Below are positions 8,571-16,991 of a DNA stretch of 64,000 bases, one piece after another. A model generated the notes under the pieces. It did no database searches. It saw nothing but the letters and a program-made list of their open reading frames with translations, and had not been told where the DNA came from. The DNA is taken from assembly GCF_029953285.1 (NCBI RefSeq), contig NZ_JASAOI010000034.1, positions 1 to 64,000 on the forward strand, written 5' to 3'. The stretch comes from Yinghuangia seranimata (lineage in GTDB: Bacteria > Actinomycetota > Actinomycetes > Streptomycetales > Streptomycetaceae). The translations under genes and the position numbers were made by a program. Position 1 is the first letter of the stretch. Every line of letters begins with the position of its first letter.

Positions 8571-8667
8571 GGCGGGGGGGGGCGGGGGGGGCCCCCCCCC
8601 CCCCCGCGGCCCCCCCGGGGGGGGGGGGGGGCGGGCGGGGCCCCCGCGCCCGGGCCCGCCCCCCGCC
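8571..8667. other. G/C homopolymer patch
   Basis: About 97 bases of alternating G and C runs of up to 15, between the chaplin and the convergent SDR gene. It has no coding character. It may be a sequencing or assembly artefact at a strong terminator. Confidence 0.6.
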
Positions 8668-8702
8668 GTTTGTGCGTCCTGCCGTGCCCGAGGGGCGGAG
8701 GG

Positions 8703-9476
<774 letters not shown>

Positions 9477-9726
9477 TGCTTCCTCCTCGCCGTGGGCGGC
9501 CCGCCGTATCGCGGGGCGCCCGGTCGTGTCGCCCCAATCACATGCTCAAGAAGCTTGCGGGTTCAAGGGCTACCGGGCGCGAAATGAAACACGTTCCACC
9601 ACCGGGCGGTGGGGTGCCCGCTTACGGCCGTCGGTATTGGCCTGGTTTTCCCTGGCATGTCCGGTGCCGTTAGCGGGAACCCGTCGTCCTTGTACGCATG
9701 GTCGACGCACGACGAAAGAGGTTGCC

Positions 9727-10194
9727 ATGTCAGACCGCACGACCAAGCCCGCCGAATCCGGCGGATCGGCACTCGGAACGCCGCACTCCACGCAGGTGTC
9801 CGCGCTCCAGTCCGAAAAGGGCCGGACCGTGATCGCCGACTCGGTCGTCGCGAAGATCTCCGGCGTCGCGGCCCGCGAGATCTCCGGCGTGCACGCGCTG
9901 GGCAAGGGCGTCTCCCGCGCCTTCGCCTCGATGCGCCAGCGGGTCCCCGGCGGCAAGCCGAACGTCGCCCAGGGCGTGAGCGTCGAGGTCGGCGAACGCC
10001 AGTGCGCGGTCGACCTGACCCTGATCGTCGAGTACGGCTACGCCATCGCCGAGGTCGCGGCGTCGGTCCGCGAAAACGTCATCGAGTCGGTCGAACGCAT
10101 GACCGGACTCGAGGTCGTCGAGGTGAACCTGTCGGTCGACGACGTCTACATCGAGGCCGACGACGACCGCAGCGGCGGCCGGCAGCTCGAATAG
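9727..10194 (+). CDS. Asp23/Gls24 family envelope stress protein
   Basis: A 155-residue soluble protein. Residues 30-145 match the Asp23/Gls24 fold: RTVIADSVVAKISGVAAREISGVHAL, then VDLTLIVEYGYAIAEVAASVRENV, then a C-terminal VVEVNLSVDDVYIE. Family members are alkaline-shock or cell-envelope stress proteins and in actinomycetes are often expressed under stress sigma factors. The N-terminal 25 residues are a disordered Ser/Thr-rich tail. ATG at 9727 is the only start consistent with the domain. It stands alone, with 250 bp upstream and 387 bp downstream without genes. Confidence 0.88.
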   Translation: MSDRTTKPAESGGSALGTPHSTQVSALQSEKGRTVIADSVVAKISGVAAREISGVHALGKGVSRAFASMRQRVPGGKPNVAQGVSVEVGERQCAVDLTLIVEYGYAIAEVAASVRENVIESVERMTGLEVVEVNLSVDDVYIEADDDRSGGRQLE

Positions 10195-10302
10195 CACGGC
10201 CCGACCCGCAGGGCGCCCGGCCCGGCCCCACCACGCCTCGACGAGGGGCCGCCACCGGGCGCCGGCGCCTGGGGCCGGTCTGCGGGGCCGGAGCCACCGT
10301 GC

Positions 10303-10410
10303 CGGGGCGATGCGGTTCGGCGGCGTGTGCCCGCTCTGGGGGGCGCGGGGGCGCGGGGTCGCGGGGGCATCGGGGCGAGGCCCGCGTGGCGGGGCGATGC
10401 GGTTCGGCGG
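10303..10410. repeat. duplicated 21-bp motif in a 387-bp non-coding gap
   Basis: The 21 bases 10303-10323 recur exactly at 10390-10410, 87 bases apart; the core is GGGGCGATGCGGTTCGGCGG. The gap 10195-10581 holds no convincing gene. These repeats could be protein-binding sites for the downstream membrane protein gene or simple local duplication. Confidence 0.6.
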
Positions 10411-10581
10411 TGTGCGCCGGCGCCGCAGGGCGCTGACGCGTGGCCTCCGTGCCGGCGCCAGGCGGGCCGGCGGCGTGCGCGCGTACCCGCGCGCGCGAGG
10501 GCGTGCCCGCCTGACAGCGCGCCAGGGCACCGGACCTCAACCTCCGTCCCTCCGCCCCTCCACCCCCGCCACAATGTCCCC

Positions 10582-11115
10582 GTGAACGACACCGTCGCCG
10601 TCGCCCTCATCACCTCCCTCTCCACCCTGATAGCCGGCGGCCTCGCCGGCCTCGTCAGCTGGCTTTTGACTGGTCGTCAACTCAGGCACGCGGGCGAACT
10701 CGCCCAGCGGGAGCGGGCGGAGGCCCGGTCCGGGCGGCTCCGGGAGGGGCGGCGTGAGGCGTACGAACGGTTCCTGGTCCGCGTCGACGAGGCGTACCGT
10801 GCGCTCGACAACAGCTGGACGCAGGCGCCGTTAACCGAACCGGCTGATGGGTTCACGGCGCGGCGGGCCGTCGACGAGGCCCTGGTGCGTGTCCAGTTGG
10901 AGGGCCCGGAGCCCGTCGCCGCGGCCGCACACCTCGTCACCCGCTCCGTCGGTGACGAATTCCGAAAGCTGCGCCGCCTCATCGCCGACCACCAGGGCGA
11001 ACAGCGGTCGGCCGCCGCGGTCGACGCCGCCCTCCGTACCGCCGTCCTGGAAGCGCGGCGCGACACCACCGAAGCCTTCGTCACCGAGGCCCGGGCCGCG
11101 CTGAACGCAGCCTGA
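10582..11115 (+). CDS. small membrane-anchored coiled-coil protein
   Basis: A 177-residue product. Residues 1-28 (MNDTVAVALITSLSTLIAGGLAGLVSWLL) form one membrane segment. The rest is long, charged and helical (RQLRHAGELAQRERAEARSGRLREGRREAYERFL), predicted to be cytoplasmic and probably coiled coil. No catalytic motif is visible and I do not recognise a named family. The GTG at 10582 was chosen because it places the hydrophobic anchor at the N-terminus; longer versions read through GC-rich non-coding sequence. It converges on the cupin gene with an 8-bp gap. Confidence 0.7.
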   Translation: MNDTVAVALITSLSTLIAGGLAGLVSWLLTGRQLRHAGELAQRERAEARSGRLREGRREAYERFLVRVDEAYRALDNSWTQAPLTEPADGFTARRAVDEALVRVQLEGPEPVAAAAHLVTRSVGDEFRKLRRLIADHQGEQRSAAAVDAALRTAVLEARRDTTEAFVTEARAALNAA

Positions 11116-11123
11116 GCAGCCCG

Positions 11124-11597
11124 TCACACCCCGTCGAACGGCGGCGGGCCGAGCATTTCGTAGCCGGCCCGGTGCGCCGCCTCCGCGATGCGCGCGAAGT
11201 TGGCGTCCGACAGCTCGACGTCGGCCATCTCGGCCGCGAACTCCTCGAAACCGGACGGCGCCGTGAGCTGCAGCAGCCGCGCCGTCGCGGAGCGGACCCG
11301 GAACGAGTGCGGCACGCTGTGCGGCAGGAACGCGAATCCGCCCGTGCCAAGTGCCCAGCGGGCGTCACCGCACACGACGTCGACCTCGCCGTCGAGGACG
11401 TAGAACGCCTCGTCCTCGATGTGGTGCGCGTGCAGCGGCGGTGCGAACCCCTGTTCGAGCAGCTGTTCGAAGAAGGTGTACTCGTCGCCGGTCTCCTCAC
11501 CGGTCGCGAGCATCCGCAGCGGGTGCCTGAAGAACGTGCGTTCGCCTCCGTGACCCTGGCCCGCTTCCAGCATGTAGCGCCGGTCGCCGCTGGTCAT
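11124..11597 (-). CDS. cupin-domain protein
   Basis: A 157-residue single-domain cupin. The metal-binding pattern is visible as PPLHAHHIEDEAFYVLDGEV (two histidines and a glutamate) and, in the second motif, FLPHSVPHSFRV. The fold binds a metal and may be a dioxygenase, isomerase or sensor of small molecules; the ligand is unknown. The ATG at 11597 is preceded by GAGGAGGC, placing the start well upstream of the barrel. A C-terminal helical extension follows. It is convergent with the upstream membrane protein gene. Confidence 0.85.
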   Translation of the reverse strand: MTSGDRRYMLEAGQGHGGERTFFRHPLRMLATGEETGDEYTFFEQLLEQGFAPPLHAHHIEDEAFYVLDGEVDVVCGDARWALGTGGFAFLPHSVPHSFRVRSATARLLQLTAPSGFEEFAAEMADVELSDANFARIAEAAHRAGYEMLGPPPFDGV

Positions 11598-11803
11598 GGT
11601 GCCTCCTCGCGCCGGACCGCCCCCTGATGCGCCCCCGTCCGCCCCCACTAGGCAGTATCCCCGCCCGCCGCGCCCACCGCCCCCGGAGCCCGCCCCGCCT
11701 TGCCCGCCCCGGCTCCCGGAGAGACGCTGAAAAGAGCGTGACCGGGCTTCCCCGAGCGCTGGCACAGCGCGTGGCGCGGTCGCCGCGGAAGCGAGTGAGC
11801 ACT

Positions 11804-12094
11804 ATGCGCACAATGCTGATCGCCAGGTTCGACAACGAAAAAGCCAACGAGGCCATCCAAGAAGGCCTGATGGCGAAGCAACTCGAGGAACTCGTCGCGC
11901 GACTCCAGCCCGAAGCCGCGTACTTCACGACCGCCGAAGGCGACCGTACGGCGTTCCTCGTCTTCGACCTCGACGAGTCCTGGAAGATGCCGGTGATCGG
12001 CGAACCCCTCTTCGCCGCCGGCGCGAAGCTGACACTCCGTCCGGTCATGAACCTCGAAGACCTCCAGAAGGGCCTCGCGGCACTCGGCCACTGA
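11804..12094 (+). CDS. small conserved hypothetical protein, ferredoxin-like fold likely
   Basis: A 96-residue protein, MRTMLIARFDNEKANEAIQEG to LEDLQKGLAALGH. The alternation of short strands and helices (MLIARF, AIQEGLMAKQLEELVARL, AAYFTTAEGDRTAFLVFDL, WKMPVIGEPLF) suggests a dimeric alpha/beta-barrel fold, as in DUF3303-like proteins. No catalytic residue can be assigned. The start is uncertain: GTG at 11795 has GGAAG three bases upstream, whereas ATG at 11804 uses GTGAG. Codon use is less GC-extreme in part, with AAAAAGC near 11840. Confidence 0.65.
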   Translation: MRTMLIARFDNEKANEAIQEGLMAKQLEELVARLQPEAAYFTTAEGDRTAFLVFDLDESWKMPVIGEPLFAAGAKLTLRPVMNLEDLQKGLAALGH

Positions 12095-12173
12095 ACCCCC
12101 GGACCGGGCCCCCTGGTTGGATGGCGGTCAGCCCGGGTAACCCTAGGGTCCGCCCCACCGATCGGAGGCATTG

Positions 12174-12404
12174 ATGGCCACCATCGCCGTCTTCGCCGCA
12201 GTCCTGGTCATCCTCCTCACCACGGTCGCCATCCTCGCCACCCGCCGAAGCTCCCGCCGCACCGAAAACCTCGACGGCCTGGAACTGGAACGCCAACGCA
12301 CCACCTCCGCCGAAGCCTCCGGCGGCATCTTCGGCGTCCACGGCACCGGCACCCACCACGGCCACGGCCTCTTCGACCGCGACAACCACAAAACCTTCGG
12401 CTGA
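12174..12404 (+). CDS. small single-pass membrane protein
   Basis: A 76-residue protein with one N-terminal membrane segment (ATIAVFAAVLVILLTTVAILA) followed by basic residues (TRRSSRRT), so the C-terminal tail is cytoplasmic. The tail ends in a histidine/glycine-rich stretch (GVHGTGTHHGHGLFDRDNH) that could bind a metal, but this is only suggested by composition. GGAGG five bases before the ATG makes this a convincing gene. The function is unknown. Confidence 0.7.
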   Translation: MATIAVFAAVLVILLTTVAILATRRSSRRTENLDGLELERQRTTSAEASGGIFGVHGTGTHHGHGLFDRDNHKTFG

Positions 12405-12495
12405 CCACTCCTCCGCGAGCCGGCCCAAGGCGAGCGCCGTCGCGGTCGAACTCCCGGCCCTCACCGTCCAGTCGCAGCAGGGAACCACCATCGAC

Positions 12496-12945
12496 ATGGA
12501 CGTTCTCTTCATCACGAGCGTGGCGGCGGTCGTCGCCGACCCGCCGCAGAGCCGCAAGCTGTTCGTCGAAGCTCTTGGCCTACCCCTGGAGGGGGAAGGC
12601 AACGGCTACTACTCGAGCGGCAGCATTCCCGGCAGCAAGCACTTCGGCCTGTGGCCGCTCTCGCAGGCGGCCGAGGCGTGCTTCGGAACGCCCGCCTGGC
12701 CCGCCGACAGGGTGGTCCCGCAGGCGTCGATCGAATTCGAGGTGGCGGATGCGGAAGCAGTCGCAGCCGCCGGCGACGAGCTCCAACGCGCGGGCTTCGA
12801 ACTGGTCTGCCCGGCCCGCACCGAGCCCTGGGGCCAGACGGTGGCCAGACTCCTCACGGCCGACGGCCTGATCGTCGGGATCTCCTACGCTCCCTCGCTG
12901 CACCAGGACAGCACGACGACCGGGAAACCCCCGGGGCCGGACTGA
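12496..12945 (+). CDS. VOC (glyoxalase/bleomycin-resistance) family protein
   Basis: A 149-residue protein with the paired beta-alpha-beta-beta-beta layout of the vicinal oxygen chelate fold. It opens with FITSVAAVVADPPQSRKLFVEALGLPL and later has ASIEFEVADAEAVAAAGDELQRAGFELV, with a C-terminal strand ADGLIVGISYAPS. Members include glyoxalases, dioxygenases and drug-binding proteins; the substrate here is unknown. Metal ligands are not obvious. The ATG at 12496 gives the usual family length. The 91-bp upstream gap has no clear promoter. Confidence 0.78.
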   Translation: MDVLFITSVAAVVADPPQSRKLFVEALGLPLEGEGNGYYSSGSIPGSKHFGLWPLSQAAEACFGTPAWPADRVVPQASIEFEVADAEAVAAAGDELQRAGFELVCPARTEPWGQTVARLLTADGLIVGISYAPSLHQDSTTTGKPPGPD

Positions 12946-12988
12946 GGTCACCGGACCGGGCTCTGTCCACGCAGGTCAGGATGGTCAT

Positions 12989-13717
12989 ATGGCCGAGAAG
13001 ACGGAGGCTCCGCCGCCGACGATGTTGCGGGCCATGGCGAACCTCGCGAAGTTCCACCGCGAACACGAGGAGTTCTACGCGGCGGCTCCGCGTGAGCAGG
13101 CGGTAGCCGTTCAACGTGCTGTCCGCACGCTGCTCGCCTTGGCCGACCGGTGGTCAGCCGCGTCGCCGACCCAGCCCACCGCGTTGAGCCCCTTCGAGGG
13201 CGCCGAGGACCTGACGTCTCCGGTCGCCCTGCAACTAGAGGGCGTGCTGTTCATGGAGGGCGAGGGAGAGCCCGCCGAGGTCCGGCGGCTCAAGCGCGAC
13301 CTCATGAGCGTCGCGGACGACCTGGCCTCAGCGGCGGACTGGCTGGCGTCCGCCATGCGAGCCTCCTGGGAAGCCGCAGCCGCCCTGCTCGACTACGACG
13401 AGTTCGCGAGCCTCCTCGGCGAACGGCACCGGATCATCAGCAACGACTGGCAGGCCGCCCATATGGCCGAAGTCGCGGGCCTCCTGCTCCGCCGCGCGGT
13501 CGAGGTCGTCGACCGCGTCGACTTCCGCCCTCCCGCCCTGCGCGCCGACCTCGCCGCGACCGCCCTCAGCCCGCAGCGCCTCTACTCGGCAGCCGAACTC
13601 GCAGCCAGGGCAGCAGATCTCCTCAGCGACTCGGCAACCCTGGTCCACGACAACGAGCGTCGCTGGCGCGTCTTCCGCGCCCGCGTAACGGAGCTCATGA
13701 GCACGACGGGCCAGTAG
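12989..13717 (+). CDS. hypothetical helical protein
   Basis: A 242-residue product, MAEKTEAPPPTMLRAMANLAKFHREHEEFYAAAP onward. It is almost all alpha-helical with alanine-rich amphipathic repeats and no membrane segment, signal peptide or catalytic motif. I do not recognise it. Its position at the edge of the SUKH patch and its all-helical make-up fit an accessory gene, but nothing ties it to the immunity-like genes. ATG at 12989 follows AGGATGG. Confidence 0.6.
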   Translation: MAEKTEAPPPTMLRAMANLAKFHREHEEFYAAAPREQAVAVQRAVRTLLALADRWSAASPTQPTALSPFEGAEDLTSPVALQLEGVLFMEGEGEPAEVRRLKRDLMSVADDLASAADWLASAMRASWEAAAALLDYDEFASLLGERHRIISNDWQAAHMAEVAGLLLRRAVEVVDRVDFRPPALRADLAATALSPQRLYSAAELAARAADLLSDSATLVHDNERRWRVFRARVTELMSTTGQ

Positions 13718-13786
13718 CACGCACAAAGCCAACAGGTGCCCACCCACCGCACTGCGGCGGTGCGCAGCAGTGCGGTGCGGCGGGTC

Positions 13787-13880
13787 AGTTCGTCAGCCAT
13801 CCGCCTTGGCCCCGCCGATCGGGCAGCTCACGCCCGTGCCGCCAAGTCTGTTGTGGCATGTGACCCGTCTGTGTGGGGAG
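13787..13880 (-). repeat. third, most decayed copy of the msrA-end/spacer repeat
   Basis: GTCAGCCATC near 13792 and a segment from 13831 (GTGCCGCCAAGTCTGTTGTG, then ATGTGACCCGTCTGTG) match the spacer at 14496-14619. The central part corresponding to the msrA 3' end is largely lost. It lies just past the stop of the first SUKH gene. Confidence 0.65.
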
Positions 13881-13888
13881 TCGGGTCG

Positions 13889-14458
13889 TCAACGCCATGG
13901 TTCGGCGGGGGTCCACAAAGGTTCTGCCGTGAACCATCCCGGGTGGTCGGTCCGGCTGAGTGTGTCGGTGAGCAGGCCGTGGATGAAGGCCGTGAACGAG
14001 CCAGCGTAGACGAAATATCCGCGCCATTGCCGGTACAGAACACCGATGGTCCAGGTTGACGGGTCGGCCGACTCGGGGGCGAAGAAGCACGTGTCGCCCT
14101 CCCAGCCATGGGAACCCCAGGCGAGCAGGTCCGGGAACCCGTCGACGGGTGCGGGCGGGAAGTCCTCCAGGTACTCCCGCAAGCTGCGCACGAGGTCTGC
14201 CGTTCCGTCGATCATGTCTCCGAGCAACGATTCGCCTCGCCGCGGGTGGAGGATCCACAGGTACCGCGCGAGGGCGCACGGCGCGTACAGGTCGACGAAG
14301 GCCTTGTAGTCCTCGGGCAGCGCGACGCCCAAGCGGTGTTCGAGCTGATCCCATGCCTCAGCGTCAGCCGCGCGATCGGCCCGTGCCCGCCATGGAGGCT
14401 CGCCGAGCAGCTCGATGAGGTGATCGAGGTGACTCGGGGAGTCGGGGGTGGTGTTCAC
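13889..14458 (-). CDS. SMI1/KNR4 (SUKH) family protein
   Basis: A 189-residue soluble protein with SUKH-fold features: LEHRLGVALPEDYKAFVDLYAPCALARYLWILHP in the first third, and ILAWGSHGWEGDTCFF-like sequence (LLAWGSHGWEGDTCFFAPE) in the middle. SUKH proteins commonly act as immunity proteins against polymorphic toxins delivered between bacteria, or as general protein-protein modules. No toxin gene is next to it. The start GTG at 14458 is set by the first plausible codon of the frame. It is the first of two diverged SUKH genes downstream of msrA. Confidence 0.82.
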   Translation of the reverse strand: MNTTPDSPSHLDHLIELLGEPPWRARADRAADAEAWDQLEHRLGVALPEDYKAFVDLYAPCALARYLWILHPRRGESLLGDMIDGTADLVRSLREYLEDFPPAPVDGFPDLLAWGSHGWEGDTCFFAPESADPSTWTIGVLYRQWRGYFVYAGSFTAFIHGLLTDTLSRTDHPGWFTAEPLWTPAEPWR

Positions 14459-14495
14459 GGGCCGATGCTGGCATGGCGGGGTGACGACAGGGCCG

Positions 14496-14581
14496 GGTCA
14501 GCCATCAGTCCGGGGTGAGACCCACCGGGCAGGAGCCCCAGGAGTCGGCGCCGGGGTCATTAGGTTGCCGCCGGTGCCGCC
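14496..14581 (-). pseudogene. decayed duplicate of the msrA 3' end
   Basis: These 86 bases align with 15336-15421, the last codons of msrA and its stop. Read on the minus strand they give GGTGGNL and then shift frame because one base is missing (GGTCATTAGG here, GGTCACTTAGG in msrA). The TGATGGCTGAC around the stop is kept. This is a remnant between the two SUKH genes. Confidence 0.8.
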
Positions 14582-14619
14582 GAGTCTGTCGTCGTATGTG
14601 ACCAGTCTTGTGGGAGTCT
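14570..14619 (-). repeat. spacer repeat downstream of the second SUKH gene
   Basis: GTGCCGCCGAGTCTGTCG followed by ATGTGACCAGTCTTGTGGGA closely matches 13831-13880. The two copies lie at the same place relative to the two SUKH stop codons (14643 and 13889). Confidence 0.75.
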
Positions 14620-14642
14620 CGCGGCGTCGCCGCGTTTCGTGA

Positions 14643-15200
14643 TCAGTAGTAGTGGCTGCCTGGGGGCCACGGTTCGAAGGTGGCGAACTCGGCGGGATCC
14701 TCGTCCTCGTCCAACCCTGCGAAGCCTGAGACTTCGAGGTCGCCGCGGAGCCACAGCAGCAGGACTTCGGGCAAGCTTGCGCCTAGAGGCGGGCCCGTCG
14801 GCGCATGTCTCGGGCGCATCAGCAGCGGCCAGTCGTTCGGGTCGCCGATGCACTGCCAGACGAGCCGGTCGCCGTCACTGGTGCTTGCAAAGGGCAGGTC
14901 TCCGCCAGGTTCGGGCCACACGGCCTGGACGCCACCAAGGCCGGGATACGCCTCGAAGGCCAGCTGTCGCTGACGCCACTGCTCGACGAGCCCCTGCCCG
15001 TCGAGCCGTAGAGGCGTGTACATGCGCAACCAGTTGCCCCAGTGGCCGGCGCCGTACAACGTCATCAGGTCGACGTAGTCCCGGGGCAGGGTCGACCCCA
15101 GCGCCTGATACAGGTCGTCCCAACTCGCCGGGCCCAGCCAGGGTTCGACAGGCGGAGGCACGTACAACGCCAGTTCTTGCAGCCACCTCGACTCGGTCAC
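14643..15200 (-). CDS. SMI1/KNR4 (SUKH) family protein
   Basis: A 185-residue soluble protein, second of the SUKH pair. Typical elements are WDDLYQALGSTLPRDYVDLMTLYGAGHW near the N-terminus, WPEPGGDLPFASTSDGDRLVWQC in the core, and the late SLPEVLLLWLRGDLEV. It is only distantly similar to its neighbour at 13889, although their flanks are close in sequence. A role as an orphan immunity protein is an inference from the family. The C-terminal tail is acidic and ends in tyrosines. ATG or GTG near 15200 gives normal family length. Confidence 0.82.
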   Translation of the reverse strand: MTESRWLQELALYVPPPVEPWLGPASWDDLYQALGSTLPRDYVDLMTLYGAGHWGNWLRMYTPLRLDGQGLVEQWRQRQLAFEAYPGLGGVQAVWPEPGGDLPFASTSDGDRLVWQCIGDPNDWPLLMRPRHAPTGPPLGASLPEVLLLWLRGDLEVSGFAGLDEDEDPAEFATFEPWPPGSHYY

Positions 15201-15243
15201 CTGCGGATCCTGGCACAGGGGAGCGACGCGGCCCTCGTGGCGT

Positions 15244-15345
15244 TCACGCGCCGTGGTTGGCGCGCAAAGCGCTGCTCACCGGGTCGGTGCCGGCGAGCAG
15301 CGCTTGCAGTGTGGCCAGGACGTCTGCGGGCAGCAGGTCAGCCAT
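15244..15345 (-). CDS. possible 33-residue ORF overlapping the msrA stop
   Basis: The frame [20 protein letters not shown] continues to [12 protein letters not shown] and stops at 15244. Its ATG overlaps the msrA stop as ATGGCTGA, so it could be translated by re-initiation. Codon use looks coding. It has no clear ribosome site and may instead be the truncated N-terminus of a lost gene. The ATGGCTGAC start is conserved at the remnant copies near 14503 and 13800. Confidence 0.35.
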   Translation of the reverse strand: MADLLPADVLATLQALLAGTDPVSSALRANHGA

Positions 15346-16036
15346 CGGTCGGCTTGAGGCCTACCGGGCAGGAGCCCCAGGAGTCGGCGCCCGGGTCACT
15401 TAGGTTGACGCCGGTTCCGCCCAGGCCGCAGTAGCCGTTGGGGTTTTTGTCTAGGTACTGCTGGTGGTAGGCCTCGGCGAACCAGAAGGTGTCGGCGGGG
15501 AGGATTTCGGTGGTGATGTCGGTGTAGAGGGCCTTGGTGAGGACCTGCTGGTAGGCCGCGCGGGAGGCTTCGGCGGTGGCTTGTTGGGTGGGGGAGTGGG
15601 TGTAGACGGCGGAGCGGTACTGGGTGCCTTCGTCGTTGCCCTGGCGGTAGCCCTGGGTCGGGTCGTGGGCTTCCCAGAAGACCTTGAGGAGGGCGTCGTA
15701 GGTGACCTGGGTCGGGTCGAAGACGACGCGTACGGCTTCGGTGTGGCCGGTGCGGCCGCTGCAGACCTCTTCGTAGGTCGGGTTCGGGGTGGTGCCGCCC
15801 TGGTAGCCGACGGCGGTGGTCCAGACGCCCGGGGTCTGCCAGAACTTGCGCTCGGCGCCCCAGAAGCAGCCCAGGCCGAAGTCGGCGACCTCGAGGCCGG
15901 CGGGGTACGGGCCCTCCAGGGGGTGGCCGAGGACCGTGTGGAGCTCGGGCACCGTGAAGGGCCGTTCCGCGCGGCCCCGGAGAGTCTCGTCGGGATTCGG
16001 CATGCGGGGGCTGAAGTCCCTGCGGTCGAACAGCAC
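15338..16036 (-). CDS. msrA: peptide-methionine (S)-S-oxide reductase
   Basis: A 232-residue MsrA, which reduces the S-epimer of methionine sulfoxide in proteins and free methionine using thioredoxin. The catalytic cysteine is C57 in the family motif [11 protein letters not shown]. Other conserved blocks are [25 protein letters not shown] and [13 protein letters not shown]. Two further cysteines near the C-terminus (YCGLGG and SCPVG) are suited to resolving the sulfenic acid. The GTG at 16036 has GGAGG five bases upstream. The two SUKH genes and the duplicated msrA tails lie downstream. Confidence 0.95.
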   Translation of the reverse strand: MLFDRRDFSPRMPNPDETLRGRAERPFTVPELHTVLGHPLEGPYPAGLEVADFGLGCFWGAERKFWQTPGVWTTAVGYQGGTTPNPTYEEVCSGRTGHTEAVRVVFDPTQVTYDALLKVFWEAHDPTQGYRQGNDEGTQYRSAVYTHSPTQQATAEASRAAYQQVLTKALYTDITTEILPADTFWFAEAYHQQYLDKNPNGYCGLGGTGVNLSDPGADSWGSCPVGLKPTDG

Positions 16037-16156
16037 GGTGTCCTCCAACGTCGGTCGGCGGGGTCTGTCGGCGATCCGGCTGCCATCGCTGTGTTTGGAT
16101 GGCGGTCGCCGGGTGTCGACTAGTACGCCCAACAATTGCATCGCGAAGGGTGTTCC

Positions 16157-16909
16157 ATGCGAGGCCCCAGGACGTTTCCGGGCCGGGCCGCGATAGCCGT
16201 CGCCGCCCTGCTGCCGCTCTTCGCGCTGACAGGGTGCCTCCCCGGCGACGGCCCGGCCGGCAAGGCGGTGGACGCGGGAACGTTCCGGGTGCTCGACGAC
16301 AGCGAGCAGGCCCCGGCGTCGCGCGACGAAGACGCCAAGCAGCTCGCCGACTACGTGATGCTCACGGCGAACGACTGGGGCACCGGCTACGACTCCGGCG
16401 TCGACGACAACCTCGACGCGCTGCAGACCACGAGCTTCGACGCCGACTGCCGCCTGGTCGGCCGCGAGCTGCCCAAGGGCACACCCGCCTCGCTGGGCCA
16501 CTGGTACGAGTCGGAGGAGACCAGGACCTACTCCGCCGTGACGGTCCACCAGGGCTCCGTCTCCGCGCGCACCCAGATCGCCTTCCAGCGGGACGGCGTC
16601 CGCCGCTGCCCAGTCCAGCACATGGGCGACGACTCCCGCCTCGAAGGCGTCGCGGCCGTCGCGCTTCCCGGCCTCGACCGCGCCGACGAGGTGGTCGCGG
16701 ACCACGGCCGCGTGGTCTACGACGGCGAGGACTCCGAGGACGTCCAGCGTTACGTGTCCGCCATCGCCCGCAAGGGCAGCGTCGTCGCCGAGGTCTTCCT
16801 GCTCGCGTACGCCCACGACGGCGACGACGTCGTCGACCAGCGGCTGCGCGACCAGGCCGCCCGGGCCGTCAAGCTCATGCTCGAACGCCTGGACGAGCAC
16901 GGCCGCTGA
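16157..16909 (+). CDS. secreted lipoprotein, sensor-like domain
   Basis: A 250-residue lipoprotein. The N-terminus ([27 protein letters not shown]) has a lipobox LTGC, with C27 the predicted lipidated cysteine. The mature part contains two cysteines (DCRLVG and RRCPVQH) that may form a disulfide and alternating strands, as in PknH-type extracellular sensor domains. That assignment is tentative. It is expected on the outer face of the cytoplasmic membrane. The ATG at 16157 follows AAGGGTG. It is divergent from msrA. Confidence 0.72.
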   Translation: MRGPRTFPGRAAIAVAALLPLFALTGCLPGDGPAGKAVDAGTFRVLDDSEQAPASRDEDAKQLADYVMLTANDWGTGYDSGVDDNLDALQTTSFDADCRLVGRELPKGTPASLGHWYESEETRTYSAVTVHQGSVSARTQIAFQRDGVRRCPVQHMGDDSRLEGVAAVALPGLDRADEVVADHGRVVYDGEDSEDVQRYVSAIARKGSVVAEVFLLAYAHDGDDVVDQRLRDQAARAVKLMLERLDEHGR

Positions 16910-16991
16910 TCCGCCGCGCGCCTTCCCCCGTCCGGGAGGACGTCGCCCGGCGTGCCCGGCACCACCCCCGCCAGCCGCTAGCGTTGCGGCC

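Noticed and set aside
13982-15200. SUKH genes as part of a complete toxin-immunity system
   Set aside because: No large toxin, nuclease or secretion gene lies nearby, so only orphan immunity-like genes can be claimed.
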